The notes under the pieces were generated by a model. That model did no database searches, was not told where the DNA came from, and saw nothing but the letters and a program-made list of their open reading frames with translations. This document shows positions 26,542 to 35,617 of a DNA stretch of 64,000 nucleotides, one piece after another. The translations under genes and the position numbers were made by a program. Location: assembly GCF_026013605.1 (NCBI RefSeq), contig NZ_JAPDPJ010000002.1, forward strand, positions 1 to 64,000. The letters run 5' to 3'. This DNA is from Plebeiibacterium sediminum (lineage in GTDB: Bacteria > Bacteroidota > Bacteroidia > Bacteroidales > Marinilabiliaceae). The first letter of the stretch is position 1. Each line of letters opens with the position of its first letter.

Positions 26542-27519
26542 TTAGAAGAAGCTGAATATTTGCTTTACAAAAATCATATTTTCAGGATTAATGGTGCTTT
26601 CACCATTCCATCTATAGGCAGCCAATGAGCCTCCATTTGCAACACAAGCATCTAAACAGCAAATATTATCTTTCGGATTCATTTGTCCGCTCCCCATGCA
26701 ATAATGCCCAAAAAATACAGGAGGCTCATGATCCTCATATATTTCATATGGAAAAAGAATTTGTTCAGGAATAGTATAATCTGGTAATTTAAATTTATTA
26801 CCATAACTTAATTCATGAAAAGTTTTTCCTTTAGGAGATTCCCACCATCTGACTCTAAAGTTATTACGACGAATATTATTTGAATCCTTAATGATTAAAT
26901 CTTCGGGTAATCGAAATTCTATTCCTTTGGTAATTCTATTTATTGCGTTACACAACGGATGATTTGGATCAGCCATCATTTTCAGAGTTTTCTTTTTAAA
27001 ACGACCATCAACTCGATATTCATCTATCAAATCGATATAATCATCATTCCAATATGCGTGAACAATTCTGAATTTATCGAAGCACAAGTATACTGGTAAT
27101 GTCCTTAGCCACTTTACATATTTTTTAAGTAACTCTGGTTCATCCTCAAACTCATCTTTTACTTTTTCAATCAATTTCCTACTTGATTCTGAAGGCTTTC
27201 GAATAGGTTTACCATTTTCTTTGGTAAGATACATAATCAAATTTAGTTCATGGTTGCCCAAAATGGCATGCGCAGAACCAAACTCCACCATTCCTGATAC
27301 TATTTGAAGGACTCTTTTTGAATCGGGGCCTCTATCAACAAAATCACCAACAAAAATTGCCTTTCGCTGTGCATGTCTCCAAATTCCACGTTTTTGGGTA
27401 TAGCCAAGTTTTTCAAGCAGTTCTTCCAACTCGTTTGCAAACCCATGAACATCCCCTATAATATCATATAAACAATCTTCCTGAATTGTTTTTCGTCTAT
27501 TTGTATTACCGAGCAACAA
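26542..27519 (-). CDS. metallophosphoesterase (calcineurin-like, PrpE-type)
   Basis: A 325-residue cytoplasmic phosphoesterase with the full metal-site series: DIIGDVHG (about 18-25), VGDFVDRGPDSKR (about 52-64), LGNHELN (about 82-88), and the later FGHYCMG motif (about 275-281). Relatives are protein phosphatases or diadenosine tetraphosphate hydrolases; which applies is not clear. Only a TTG at 27519 (or a non-standard codon) can start the frame before the first motif, so a TTG start is likely. It is divergent from the oxidoreductase gene at 27606. Confidence 0.85.
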   Translation of the reverse strand: MLLGNTNRRKTIQEDCLYDIIGDVHGFANELEELLEKLGYTQKRGIWRHAQRKAIFVGDFVDRGPDSKRVLQIVSGMVEFGSAHAILGNHELNLIMYLTKENGKPIRKPSESSRKLIEKVKDEFEDEPELLKKYVKWLRTLPVYLCFDKFRIVHAYWNDDYIDLIDEYRVDGRFKKKTLKMMADPNHPLCNAINRITKGIEFRLPEDLIIKDSNNIRRNNFRVRWWESPKGKTFHELSYGNKFKLPDYTIPEQILFPYEIYEDHEPPVFFGHYCMGSGQMNPKDNICCLDACVANGGSLAAYRWNGESTINPENMIFVKQIFSFF

Positions 27520-27605
27520 AATTCAATATATTTGATTTAAGCTTTGGCCAAAATTAAAAATTTTTACTTTAAATTTTATTTCAAATCAATAATAGTAGTC
27601 AAAAA

Positions 27606-28589
27606 ATGGGCAATAAAATAAAATGGGGCATTATTGGATGTGGGGATGTAACTGAAATTAAGAGTGGTCCGGCCTTTAATAAGGTTGAGCATGCAGAGTT
27701 AACTTCGGTAATGAGAAGAGATTTTGATAAAGCAAAAGATTATGCAGAAAGACACAAAGTTGAACATGTGTATAAAACTGCAGAAGAATTAATTAACTCA
27801 CCCTATGTAGATGCTGTTTATATTGCTACACCACCATCTTCACATGCTGAATATGCCATCTTGTCGATGAAAGCAGGTAAGCCTGTTTATGTTGAAAAAC
27901 CAATGGCTACAAGCTACAAAGAGTGTGTTAAAATGAATGAAGCTTCAGAAAAATATAATATTCCTCTTTTTGTTGCCTATTATAGAAGAACACTTCCCGG
28001 ATTTTTAAAGGTTAAAGAACTTTTAGATGATGGTGTTATAGGAACACCTTTAACAGTTCAAATCAGATTAACTCGTCCGGCACTTGAATCAGAAAAAGAA
28101 GCTTCGTGGAGGGTTGATAAAAACATTGCAGGTGGAGGTATTTTTTATGATCTGGCATCTCACCAATTTGATTTTCTTGATTTTATTTTAGGTCCAATAG
28201 TTAAAGCCTCTGGTTTTGCTACAAATAATAATAACTGGTATACGGTTGAAGACACCGTTACTGCAACTTTTCAATTTAAAAATGGGTTAATAGGTAGTGG
28301 AATATGGTCGTTCAATACCCATACAAATGAAGATCAGGATGTAATGGAAATAATTGGAACCAAAGGCTCCATCCTCTTTAGTGGATTTAATCATAATCCT
28401 ATAAAATTAATTACTGAAAAAGGCGTGGTTGAGTTTCCATATCTGAATCCTGAAAATATTCAGTATAACCTTATTAAACAGGTTAACGACGAACTAAGCA
28501 GCAAAAATAAATGTGTTAGCACTGGAGCTACAGCAGCACGAACAAATTGGGTTTTAGAACAAATTATTCCCTTAAATCAAACTGAATAA
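27606..28589 (+). CDS. Gfo/Idh/MocA family oxidoreductase
   Basis: A 327-residue NAD(P)-dependent oxidoreductase. The N-terminal Rossmann domain starts WGIIGCGDVTEIKSGPAF (4-21) and includes VYIATPPSSHAEYAI; the catalytic YVEKPMA motif (about 97-103) and the C-terminal substrate domain with GGGIFYDLASHQFDF (about 175-189) are present. Family members oxidise sugars, inositols or related compounds; substrate is unknown here. A macro-domain gene follows after 42 bases on the same strand and may share the transcript. Confidence 0.92.
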   Translation: MGNKIKWGIIGCGDVTEIKSGPAFNKVEHAELTSVMRRDFDKAKDYAERHKVEHVYKTAEELINSPYVDAVYIATPPSSHAEYAILSMKAGKPVYVEKPMATSYKECVKMNEASEKYNIPLFVAYYRRTLPGFLKVKELLDDGVIGTPLTVQIRLTRPALESEKEASWRVDKNIAGGGIFYDLASHQFDFLDFILGPIVKASGFATNNNNWYTVEDTVTATFQFKNGLIGSGIWSFNTHTNEDQDVMEIIGTKGSILFSGFNHNPIKLITEKGVVEFPYLNPENIQYNLIKQVNDELSSKNKCVSTGATAARTNWVLEQIIPLNQTE

Positions 28590-28631
28590 ACTCCATAAGT
28601 CAGATTTAATATTTATTAAAAATCTATTCTG

Positions 28632-29144
28632 ATGAAAATTGAACTTATAAAAGGAGATATAACCAGGCTAAATGTTGATGCCATTGTTAACGCTGCCAAT
28701 TCAAGTTTACTTGGGGGAGGTGGCGTTGATGGTGCCATACATAGGGCTGGTGGTAAATCAATTGTGGATGAATGTATTCTTATACGCAATAAACAAGGAG
28801 GTTGCCCATCTGGTGAAGCTGTAATAACCACAGCTGGAAATATGCCAGCCAAATATGTTATTCATACAGTAGGTCCAATTTACAAAAATGGCAAACATGA
28901 TGAAGCAAAATTATTAGCTAACTGTTACATCAACTCACTCCTTTTAGCCGCTAAAAATAATTGCAAGTCGATTGCTTTTCCAAATATTTCAACCGGTGTA
29001 TATGGATATCCCAAAGCAGAGGCTGCTACAATAGCTTTTAATGCAGTTTCAGAATATAAAAACTCAAAAATTGAACAGGTAATTTTTGTATGTTATGACG
29101 ATGAAAACTATAATCTGTATAAAGAATTAATGCATGCAGACTAA
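28632..29144 (+). CDS. macro domain ADP-ribose-binding protein (O-acetyl-ADP-ribose deacetylase type)
   Basis: A 170-residue single macro domain. It matches the YmdB/MacroD class: [20 protein letters not shown] (3-22), the [14 protein letters not shown] loop (27-40), [20 protein letters not shown], and [15 protein letters not shown] (about 118-132). These proteins bind ADP-ribose and remove O-acetyl or mono-ADP-ribosyl groups. It lies 42 bases after the oxidoreductase and converges with the lipid kinase gene. Confidence 0.93.
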   Translation: MKIELIKGDITRLNVDAIVNAANSSLLGGGGVDGAIHRAGGKSIVDECILIRNKQGGCPSGEAVITTAGNMPAKYVIHTVGPIYKNGKHDEAKLLANCYINSLLLAAKNNCKSIAFPNISTGVYGYPKAEAATIAFNAVSEYKNSKIEQVIFVCYDDENYNLYKELMHAD

Positions 29145-29208
29145 TTTATAGATTCGCAAAGTACTATTTGTGTAAGTGAGTTTTTTGTAAGTAATATTAA
29201 TTTCTATA

Positions 29209-29595
29209 CTATTGATAAAGTACATCTAATATTTTAGGGATAAAGATTATACAACCTACTACAACTGCAACTATTGCAGCAATTAGCACAGCTCCCGCAC
29301 AATAATCTTTAATAAGACCAATTTTAATATTATGTTTAGGTTCTATAAAATCTGCCAGTCGCTCCATTGCTGTATTAAAAAGTTCAGATAAAATAACAAT
29401 TCCTGAAACTATAACTATTGCCAACCATTCGATTATTGAAATTTGAAAAACAAACCCTAAAACAACTACACAAAACAATGCGATAAAATGAATACGGGCG
29501 TTATGCTCATTCTGGATTAATGACTTAATTCCATTGAAAGCATACTTAAAACTCTTTAACCTTTGTTTTAAAGAAAATTTTGCAGAGTTATTCAT
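29209..29595 (-). CDS. diacylglycerol/undecaprenol kinase family protein
   Basis: A 128-residue integral membrane kinase of the DgkA family with three hydrophobic helices (about 34-52, 55-73, 97-122). The conserved motifs are NEHNARIHF (27-35) and the catalytic ELFNTAMERLADFI (about 66-79), followed by KDYCAGAVLIAA. It phosphorylates diacylglycerol or undecaprenol for lipid recycling. It starts 24 bases after the receiver-domain gene and may be part of that transcript. Confidence 0.92.
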   Translation of the reverse strand: MNNSAKFSLKQRLKSFKYAFNGIKSLIQNEHNARIHFIALFCVVVLGFVFQISIIEWLAIVIVSGIVILSELFNTAMERLADFIEPKHNIKIGLIKDYCAGAVLIAAIVAVVVGCIIFIPKILDVLYQ

Positions 29596-29619
29596 AGTTC
29601 ATTTTATAATATTTAAATC

Positions 29620-30003
29620 TTATGACATAAAAGTCATCATCTTAGTAAGTAGTTGCTCCCTTGCTATTGGTTTCGCGATATAATCATCAAACCCCAAATC
29701 CCTTATTGTTTGTTCCTCATTAGCCATAGCAAAAGCTGTTTGAGCAATTACTGGAATATTATTATTCTGCTCTTTTATTTCCTTTACAACCTCAAAGCCA
29801 TCCTTTACAGGCAATTTTATATCCAATAGTACCAGATCAAGTTTTGTACTATTTTCTTTAAACAAATGCATAGCTTCAACTCCATCCTTTGCCCAAACTA
29901 TTTCAACATTTGTATTTCTAAGCACTTTTTCAATCAGAATATAATTAGATTCCTCATCTTCTACCACTAAGATTTTTTTTACTCGTCCAATTAGGAATAA
30001 CAT
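29620..30003 (-). CDS. response-regulator receiver domain, out of frame with the upstream kinase
   Basis: A 127-residue receiver domain: KKILVVEDEESNYILIEKVL with the acidic pair, the phosphoacceptor in LVLLDIKLPVKDGFEV, and IAKPIAREQLL with the conserved Lys. It has no output domain. The ATG at 30003 is the nearest valid start but lies 50 bases inside the kinase gene and adds nine residues unlike any receiver N-terminus. Removing one A from the A8 run at 29973-29980 would join it in frame to the kinase as PNWTSKK|ILVVEDEE, the normal hybrid-kinase junction. It is therefore probably the C-terminal domain of the preceding protein. Confidence 0.82.
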   Translation of the reverse strand: MLFLIGRVKKILVVEDEESNYILIEKVLRNTNVEIVWAKDGVEAMHLFKENSTKLDLVLLDIKLPVKDGFEVVKEIKEQNNNIPVIAQTAFAMANEEQTIRDLGFDDYIAKPIAREQLLTKMMTFMS

Positions 30004-33000
30004 CAATACTTTCCACCTTTTCATCAACATATCCGCCGGTCTTATATATCAATTTAGGTAGCTTAAAAATAAATTCCGATCCTTTACCTACTTCTGATTC
30101 CACCCATATTTCTCCATCCAGTAATTCTATTAAATTCTTAATAATAGACAAGCCCAATCCTGTTCCTCTGTATAAAATAGAAGTATCATCCTCAATTTTT
30201 CGAAAACGATCAAATATTACTTTCTGATTTTCTTTAGCAATACCAATACCTGAATCTTTTACATAGAAAACCAATTTATCCTCATCTGCTTCTTTATACC
30301 CAAATTCAACAATCCCACTATCGGTGAACTTTAGTGCATTATCTAATAAATTCCTGAATATTTGTTTTAAACGATACGGATCTGTATATAAACAAGGCTT
30401 TACACTTATTTCATCCTGAGCAAGAGACTTTTGCAAAGCTACTTTTTTGCCCATACTCTGAATTTGAAACAGATAAGTATGATTAAGTTCATTTAATAAA
30501 TTATCTACATCTACATTTGATTTTGATATAGACATTTGTCCTGCTTCTATTTTTGAAAAATCAATGATATCACTGATAATTTGCAAAAGTGAATCAGAAT
30601 TAACTCTGATAACACCAGCCATATGCTCCTTTTCTTCCGGACTAAGATCCTGTGAAACCAAACAATCAGAGAATCCAACAATAGCATTTAATGGAGTACG
30701 TATCTCATGACTCATATTTGCCAAAAAAGACGTCTTCAGACGATCACTCTCCTCTGCCTTAAATTTAGCAACTTCAAGCTCTTTGGTTCTTTCTTTTACT
30801 TTTTGCTCCAACGATTTTTGCTGTTGTTCTAATTCTTTATTTTGACGGTTAACAATCCTGTAAGCATTAGCATTATCTAAAGCAATAGCAATATAGGACC
30901 CCAAAGTTTGCAAAGTAACGAGATCGTTTTGCGTATAAGCATTTAGCTTATAGCTTTGGACCAATAACACACCTATATTTTTCCCTTTTACTGTTAAGGC
31001 CAAATACATTACCGACTCAGGCATCACTGCATTTGGAAAGTAATATCCATCTACATATTTTAGATAATCACTTTTAAAGTTATTACTATATATAACATCC
31101 TGATTTTTAAAACACCATACAGCCAGACTTCTTTTACTATCTAAAGGTACACTAAAACTTTTTATTGGATGACCATCCTCAAAATAGGACGGAAATTCTA
31201 AACGATTCTTCTCTGGATTATATATTCCAATACCAAAAACAGGAACATCAAGGAGCGTTTTTACGTAATCAAAAATTACCCGGTTGATTTCTGAAAGACT
31301 TAAAATATTTGTGAGTTCCTGTCCAAATTTATTAAGAATAGCCATTTTTTGCGATTCTTTTTCCAGTTGTTCCTTCTTTTCCTGAATTTCATTTCTTTGA
31401 ATCAGAATTTCTTCTTTTTGGGCATTTAATTCGATGTTAGCCTTATTTAAGTTATCAGTTCGTTCTTTTACTTTTTCTTCTAATACTGTTGTTTTTATTT
31501 TGTGAACTTTTTGCCTCAAACGTAAAAGAATAAATACTGCTAAAATTAAAATGCAGATTATAAAAACCTTAAAAAATATTGTATTCCACCAGGATGGTAT
31601 CACTTCAATACGTATCGATCTTCCTTCTTCATTCCAAATACCATCATTATTTGATGCCTTTACTTTAAATATATATTTACCCGGGTTAAGATTGGTATAG
31701 GTGGCTGAATGATTAGTATTGACATAATGCCAATCTTTATCAAAACCAACTAACATATATGCAAACTGATTTTTATCTGAAGAAATATAATTTAAAGCAC
31801 TAAAATCAATTGAAAAAGCGGAATGATCCGTAAAGAGTTTTACTAATTCTGCTTTATTAATGTGTTTTTTCAAAATAGGATTATCAGATCCCGGAATTAC
31901 AGATTCATTAAGCACCTTAAAATCTGTAAATATTATATTAGGTATATGAGGATTAATCATTATATCCTCAGGTTTAAAGTAAGTAAAGCCTTTATTTCCA
32001 CCAAAAAACACTTCTCCATCCTTTGATGTTGCATATACTGTAGGAGCAAACTCGTTATTACTCAGTCCGTCCTCATCTGTATAAAGAGATGAATATCCTG
32101 TTTTATAGTCAAACTGTACTATCCCAACATTAGTGCTCATCCAAACTATTCCATTACTATCAATTGATAATCCGTAAATTGAATTTGTTGGCAAACCGGT
32201 GTATGTATTAAAAACCTGAAATGAATTGGTTTCCGGATTGTATCTGTTAAGTCCGTTTTTTGTACCAATCCATAAACAATGCTCGGCATCTTCAATGATA
32301 CAATGTATAATATTATCAGAAATACTATTGGAATCCCTTTCAACATGATAATATCTTACGAATTGATCGGTGGTACTATCGTAACGATTCAGACCAAAGC
32401 TGGTTCCAAACCACAACTGGTTCTTGGAATCTCTGAAAATAGATATGATTCCATTACTTGAAATACTACCTTCTGTATGCGAAAATTTATAATTTTTGAT
32501 TTTTTTTCGACTTTTAATATCGAATACATCAACACCATTTTGATGACCTGCTATCCATAATTTACCATCATCTAAAAGTAACGATCGGATATTATTAGTA
32601 GATATCGTTGTTGAGTCTTTGGGATCATGCTTATAACAAATACATTTCCCTGTTTTTTTATTGAATAAATTTAAACCGCCATTCATAGTACCTACCCATA
32701 AAAAACCGGGTTGTGCATCACAGATAGCAAAAATATAATCATCACTTATACTTGAAGGATCAGAAGGGTCGTGTTGAAAATGAGTAAATGTTCGGGAAGT
32801 TTTATCAAATTTACTCAACATTCCTCCAGCCTTTGTGCCTATCCAAATATCGCCATTACGATCCTCATAAATAGTTTTAACCTTATTATTTTGCAACCCG
32901 TCTGCTTTAAAATTATCATGTATATTATTAAAGCGTTTTTTATGTGGAGAATAAAAATTTACACCACCATCAAAAGTTCCTATCCAAAGATTATTATTCT

Positions 33001-33946
33001 GATCTTTATAAATACATTGCGGCACATTTGAGTTAATACTGTTTTTATCGTATTTATCATATCTATAAACCTGGTACGAATTATTTATCCTGTTAAAACA
33101 ATAAATACCATTATCCCGAACTGTATACCAATCAAAACCTTCATAATCAACTAATACATCAGTAACAACATAGCTACCTTGCACATCTTCAAAGAGCACT
33201 TTTGAAAAATTAATTTCATTCACAGATGGTGTTATATACCTCACAAAATTTCTTGTGATGGCCATTATCCCATCATTATATCTGGTTAACTTTACAAAAT
33301 TTCCATCTTTAATATGAGTAAATGACTCCAAAACAGGGTCAAACATGTCTAATCCCTTATCTGTTGCAACCCATACTTTTTTATTTATATCAATATATAA
33401 GTCACTTACATTATTTGAACTAATAGAATTATTCTTATTTAAATCGGGTACGTAACCAACCAATTCTTCTTTTTCAATATCAAAGGTTACTAATCCGGCA
33501 TTGGAGGCAATCCATAATTTACCATGAGAATCAATCAATAACTTACGTATACTGGATTGAGAGAGTGCTCCTACCTTGTCATTATTATACCTTTTAAAAA
33601 GATTTTGTTCTTTATCAAATCTACAGAATCCGCTAGTTGTACCAACCCAAATATATCTTGATGACTGTTCACAAATAGAAATAACATTATCATGACAGAT
33701 GGTAGTAGTATCATTAGGAGAATAGGAATAGATATGAAACCCATATCCATCATAACTCGCAAGCCCATTGTATGTCGCAAACCACATCAGACCGTCTGAA
33801 TCCTGAAGAATTTGACTTACATGATCAGAAGGCAATCCTTCATTTTGAGTAATATGATCAAATATCATTCTATTTTCGCCGAAAACAACGTGTATTCCAG
33901 TCCATAACAAGAAGAATGATATCAGGAAATTATTTTTTTTATTCAT
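29954..33946 (-). CDS. propeller-type sensor histidine kinase with GAF domain (hybrid kinase split from its receiver)
   Basis: A 1330-residue membrane sensor kinase. Order: signal peptide (1-23), two periplasmic seven-bladed Reg_prop propellers (about 30-650, with repeated LWIGT-type blades), a Y_Y_Y domain (about 700-765), a transmembrane helix (about 780-802), a coiled coil, a GAF domain (about 865-1030), HisKA with SHEIRTPLNAIVGF (His about 1080), and HATPase_c with NLLDNALKF and GTGLGLSI (about 1200-1262). This is the front of a Bacteroidota hybrid sensor, here without AraC output. The frame ends at 29954 just after an A8 tract, while the receiver domain continues in another frame. In such systems the propellers often sense glycans; the ligand is unknown. 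Confidence 0.9.
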   Translation of the reverse strand: MNKKNNFLISFFLLWTGIHVVFGENRMIFDHITQNEGLPSDHVSQILQDSDGLMWFATYNGLASYDGYGFHIYSYSPNDTTTICHDNVISICEQSSRYIWVGTTSGFCRFDKEQNLFKRYNNDKVGALSQSSIRKLLIDSHGKLWIASNAGLVTFDIEKEELVGYVPDLNKNNSISSNNVSDLYIDINKKVWVATDKGLDMFDPVLESFTHIKDGNFVKLTRYNDGIMAITRNFVRYITPSVNEINFSKVLFEDVQGSYVVTDVLVDYEGFDWYTVRDNGIYCFNRINNSYQVYRYDKYDKNSINSNVPQCIYKDQNNNLWIGTFDGGVNFYSPHKKRFNNIHDNFKADGLQNNKVKTIYEDRNGDIWIGTKAGGMLSKFDKTSRTFTHFQHDPSDPSSISDDYIFAICDAQPGFLWVGTMNGGLNLFNKKTGKCICYKHDPKDSTTISTNNIRSLLLDDGKLWIAGHQNGVDVFDIKSRKKIKNYKFSHTEGSISSNGIISIFRDSKNQLWFGTSFGLNRYDSTTDQFVRYYHVERDSNSISDNIIHCIIEDAEHCLWIGTKNGLNRYNPETNSFQVFNTYTGLPTNSIYGLSIDSNGIVWMSTNVGIVQFDYKTGYSSLYTDEDGLSNNEFAPTVYATSKDGEVFFGGNKGFTYFKPEDIMINPHIPNIIFTDFKVLNESVIPGSDNPILKKHINKAELVKLFTDHSAFSIDFSALNYISSDKNQFAYMLVGFDKDWHYVNTNHSATYTNLNPGKYIFKVKASNNDGIWNEEGRSIRIEVIPSWWNTIFFKVFIICILILAVFILLRLRQKVHKIKTTVLEEKVKERTDNLNKANIELNAQKEEILIQRNEIQEKKEQLEKESQKMAILNKFGQELTNILSLSEINRVIFDYVKTLLDVPVFGIGIYNPEKNRLEFPSYFEDGHPIKSFSVPLDSKRSLAVWCFKNQDVIYSNNFKSDYLKYVDGYYFPNAVMPESVMYLALTVKGKNIGVLLVQSYKLNAYTQNDLVTLQTLGSYIAIALDNANAYRIVNRQNKELEQQQKSLEQKVKERTKELEVAKFKAEESDRLKTSFLANMSHEIRTPLNAIVGFSDCLVSQDLSPEEKEHMAGVIRVNSDSLLQIISDIIDFSKIEAGQMSISKSNVDVDNLLNELNHTYLFQIQSMGKKVALQKSLAQDEISVKPCLYTDPYRLKQIFRNLLDNALKFTDSGIVEFGYKEADEDKLVFYVKDSGIGIAKENQKVIFDRFRKIEDDTSILYRGTGLGLSIIKNLIELLDGEIWVESEVGKGSEFIFKLPKLIYKTGGYVDEKVESIDVIPNWTSKKNLSGRR

Positions 33947-34064
33947 AGTAGTTGTGCTGAAAAACTATATATTTAAAGGGATTTGAATATACTTAAAAAT
34001 TAATAAATAACAATTTCTGTGCACACATTACAACCTCGGATTCCCCCTACTTTCGATGATAAAT

Positions 34065-34106
34065 AAAAATGGCCTGATTTGTTTGTTTAACAATCAAGCC
34101 ATTTTT
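34065..34106 (-). terminator. terminator after hutI
   Basis: On the minus strand AAAAATGGCTTGATT pairs with AATCAGGCCATTTTT (one mismatch) around a 12-base loop; it ends in T-rich sequence 38 bases after the hutI stop. Confidence 0.82.
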
Positions 34107-34143
34107 CAATTAGATCCTAATTTATTTAAAACCAATAAATATC

Positions 34144-35367
34144 CTACAACATCAGACTTTCAATATGATTTACTCCAAAAGAGTAAGCTATTGTTACATA
34201 TGAATGAATGGGTTTAGTGATCATCAAATGGGCTTTTTTCCCTTTGGTAATACTCCCTAATTCTTTTTGAACACCCATAGCATAAGCTCCGTTTAATGTT
34301 GCTGCATTCATAGCCTCCTCTGGCGTCATTTTCATTTTAATACATGCAGTTGCTACAACCAGATTCATATTTCCTGAAGGTGTTGATCCCGGATTATAAT
34401 CTGTAGCCAAAGCCAAAGGTAAACCTGCATCAATAATTTTTCGTGCTGGGGTATATGGAATGCTTAAAAAGAAGGAACATGTAGGTAAAGCCACAGGCAT
34501 GGTTCCTGAATTTTTCAATATTTCAATATCCTCATCATTTATTAATTCCAAATGATCTACAGTTAGCGCTTTGTATTTTACAGCAGCTGCCACCCCTCCT
34601 ATGGCATTAAACTGGTTGACATGTATTTTAGGCACCAATCCATACTTTTGTGCTGCAGCAAGTAGTTTTTCGGTATGTGCCACACTGAAATAGCCTTTTT
34701 CGCAAAAAATATCAATATAATCGGCAAGGTCTTCTTTGGCAATTTGTGGCAACACCTCTTTTATCAGCATTTCAATATAAGCATCGGCATTACCGTTATA
34801 TTCCTCAGGAATGGCATGTGCCCCCAAAAATGTAGATTTTATAGCAATTGGATAATCTTCTTTTAATCGCTTAATTACCCTCAACATTTTTAGTTCTGAT
34901 TCTGCTGTCAAGCCATATCCCGACTTTATTTCAATAGCTCCGGTACCTAACTCCATCACCTCTTTTAATCGGGATAAACTTTGCTCATACAAATCCTCCT
35001 CTGAAGTATTTTGTAATAGTTTGGCAGAATTTAAAATACCACCTCCCCTTTCTGCAATTTGTTCATAGGATAACCCATTGATTCGATCTACAAAATCTCC
35101 TTCACGATTTCCTGCATAAACAATATGAGTATGCGAATCACACCATGCAGGCATTACCACTCGTCCAATACAGTCTATTTCCTCGTACAAATTGTTTTGC
35201 GGACAAGTATCCATACTTCCGTAATCAGAAATAATTCCTTCTTTAACTAACAGCCATGCATTTTCTATAACAGGTAAGTCTTTCATCTCCTGCCCCTGTA
35301 CATAGGCAATTCCCTCATCTCTTACCTGAACCAATTGCTTTATGTTTTTATATAATATTATCATCAT
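34144..35367 (-). CDS. hutI: imidazolonepropionase
   Basis: A 407-residue amidohydrolase, third enzyme of histidine breakdown, converting imidazolonepropionate to formiminoglutamate. Metal and substrate motifs are complete: CDSHTHIVYAG (about 74-84), GAIEIKSGYG (about 145-154), LGAHAIPEEY (about 187-196), HVNQFNAIGG (about 246-255), DHLE, and ATDYNPGSTPSGNM (about 325-338). Two ATGs in a row open the frame; the first is used. It follows hutU after 250 bases filled with repeats, so it may not be tightly coupled to it. No glutamate formimidoyltransferase or formiminoglutamase gene is in the window. Confidence 0.95.
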   Translation of the reverse strand: MMIILYKNIKQLVQVRDEGIAYVQGQEMKDLPVIENAWLLVKEGIISDYGSMDTCPQNNLYEEIDCIGRVVMPAWCDSHTHIVYAGNREGDFVDRINGLSYEQIAERGGGILNSAKLLQNTSEEDLYEQSLSRLKEVMELGTGAIEIKSGYGLTAESELKMLRVIKRLKEDYPIAIKSTFLGAHAIPEEYNGNADAYIEMLIKEVLPQIAKEDLADYIDIFCEKGYFSVAHTEKLLAAAQKYGLVPKIHVNQFNAIGGVAAAVKYKALTVDHLELINDEDIEILKNSGTMPVALPTCSFFLSIPYTPARKIIDAGLPLALATDYNPGSTPSGNMNLVVATACIKMKMTPEEAMNAATLNGAYAMGVQKELGSITKGKKAHLMITKPIHSYVTIAYSFGVNHIESLML

Positions 35368-35376
35368 TAATAGATC

Positions 35377-35418
35377 TTAGAGTTTAGATTATAGATATTA
35401 GACTTTAGATAAAAGATA
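35377..35418. repeat. 21-bp tandem duplication in the hutU-hutI spacer
   Basis: Two adjacent 21-base units (35377-35397 and 35398-35418) share TTAGA-TTTAGAT and AGATA and differ at three positions. They lie 10 bases upstream of the hutI start. Confidence 0.7.
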
Positions 35419-35428
35419 ATAGGTTTTA

Positions 35429-35545
35429 GGTGTTAATCTCACCTTAAGAGAAAACATTTCTCTTAAGGGAGGAATATATACATGATGTAAATCTATTCTC
35501 CTCCTTTTCAAGCCCGAGTTACGAGGGGGAGGTGGTTTTAATCAT
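35429..35545 (-). repeat. MITE-like extragenic repeat, copy in the hutU-hutI spacer
   Basis: Read on the minus strand, it starts with AAAACCACCTCCCCCTCGT, then CTTGAAAAGGAGGAG and GATTTACA, matching the element at 37659-37840 in the same order but opposite genomic orientation. Near its end is a perfect 12-base hairpin (CCTTAAGAGAAA/TTTCTCTTAAGG, 35442-35468). It looks like a shortened copy of a non-autonomous palindromic repeat. Confidence 0.6.
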
Positions 35546-35617
35546 GATCCTTTATCTTTTATAAATCCTATCAAAGCTGCATATCAACTTCACCCTTGTT
35601 ATAACAATTGATAGAGA

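Noticed and set aside
29954-33946. Assigning the propeller sensor kinase as regulator of the neighbouring hut genes
   Set aside because: The hut genes have their own divergent LysR regulator; proximity alone does not support the link.
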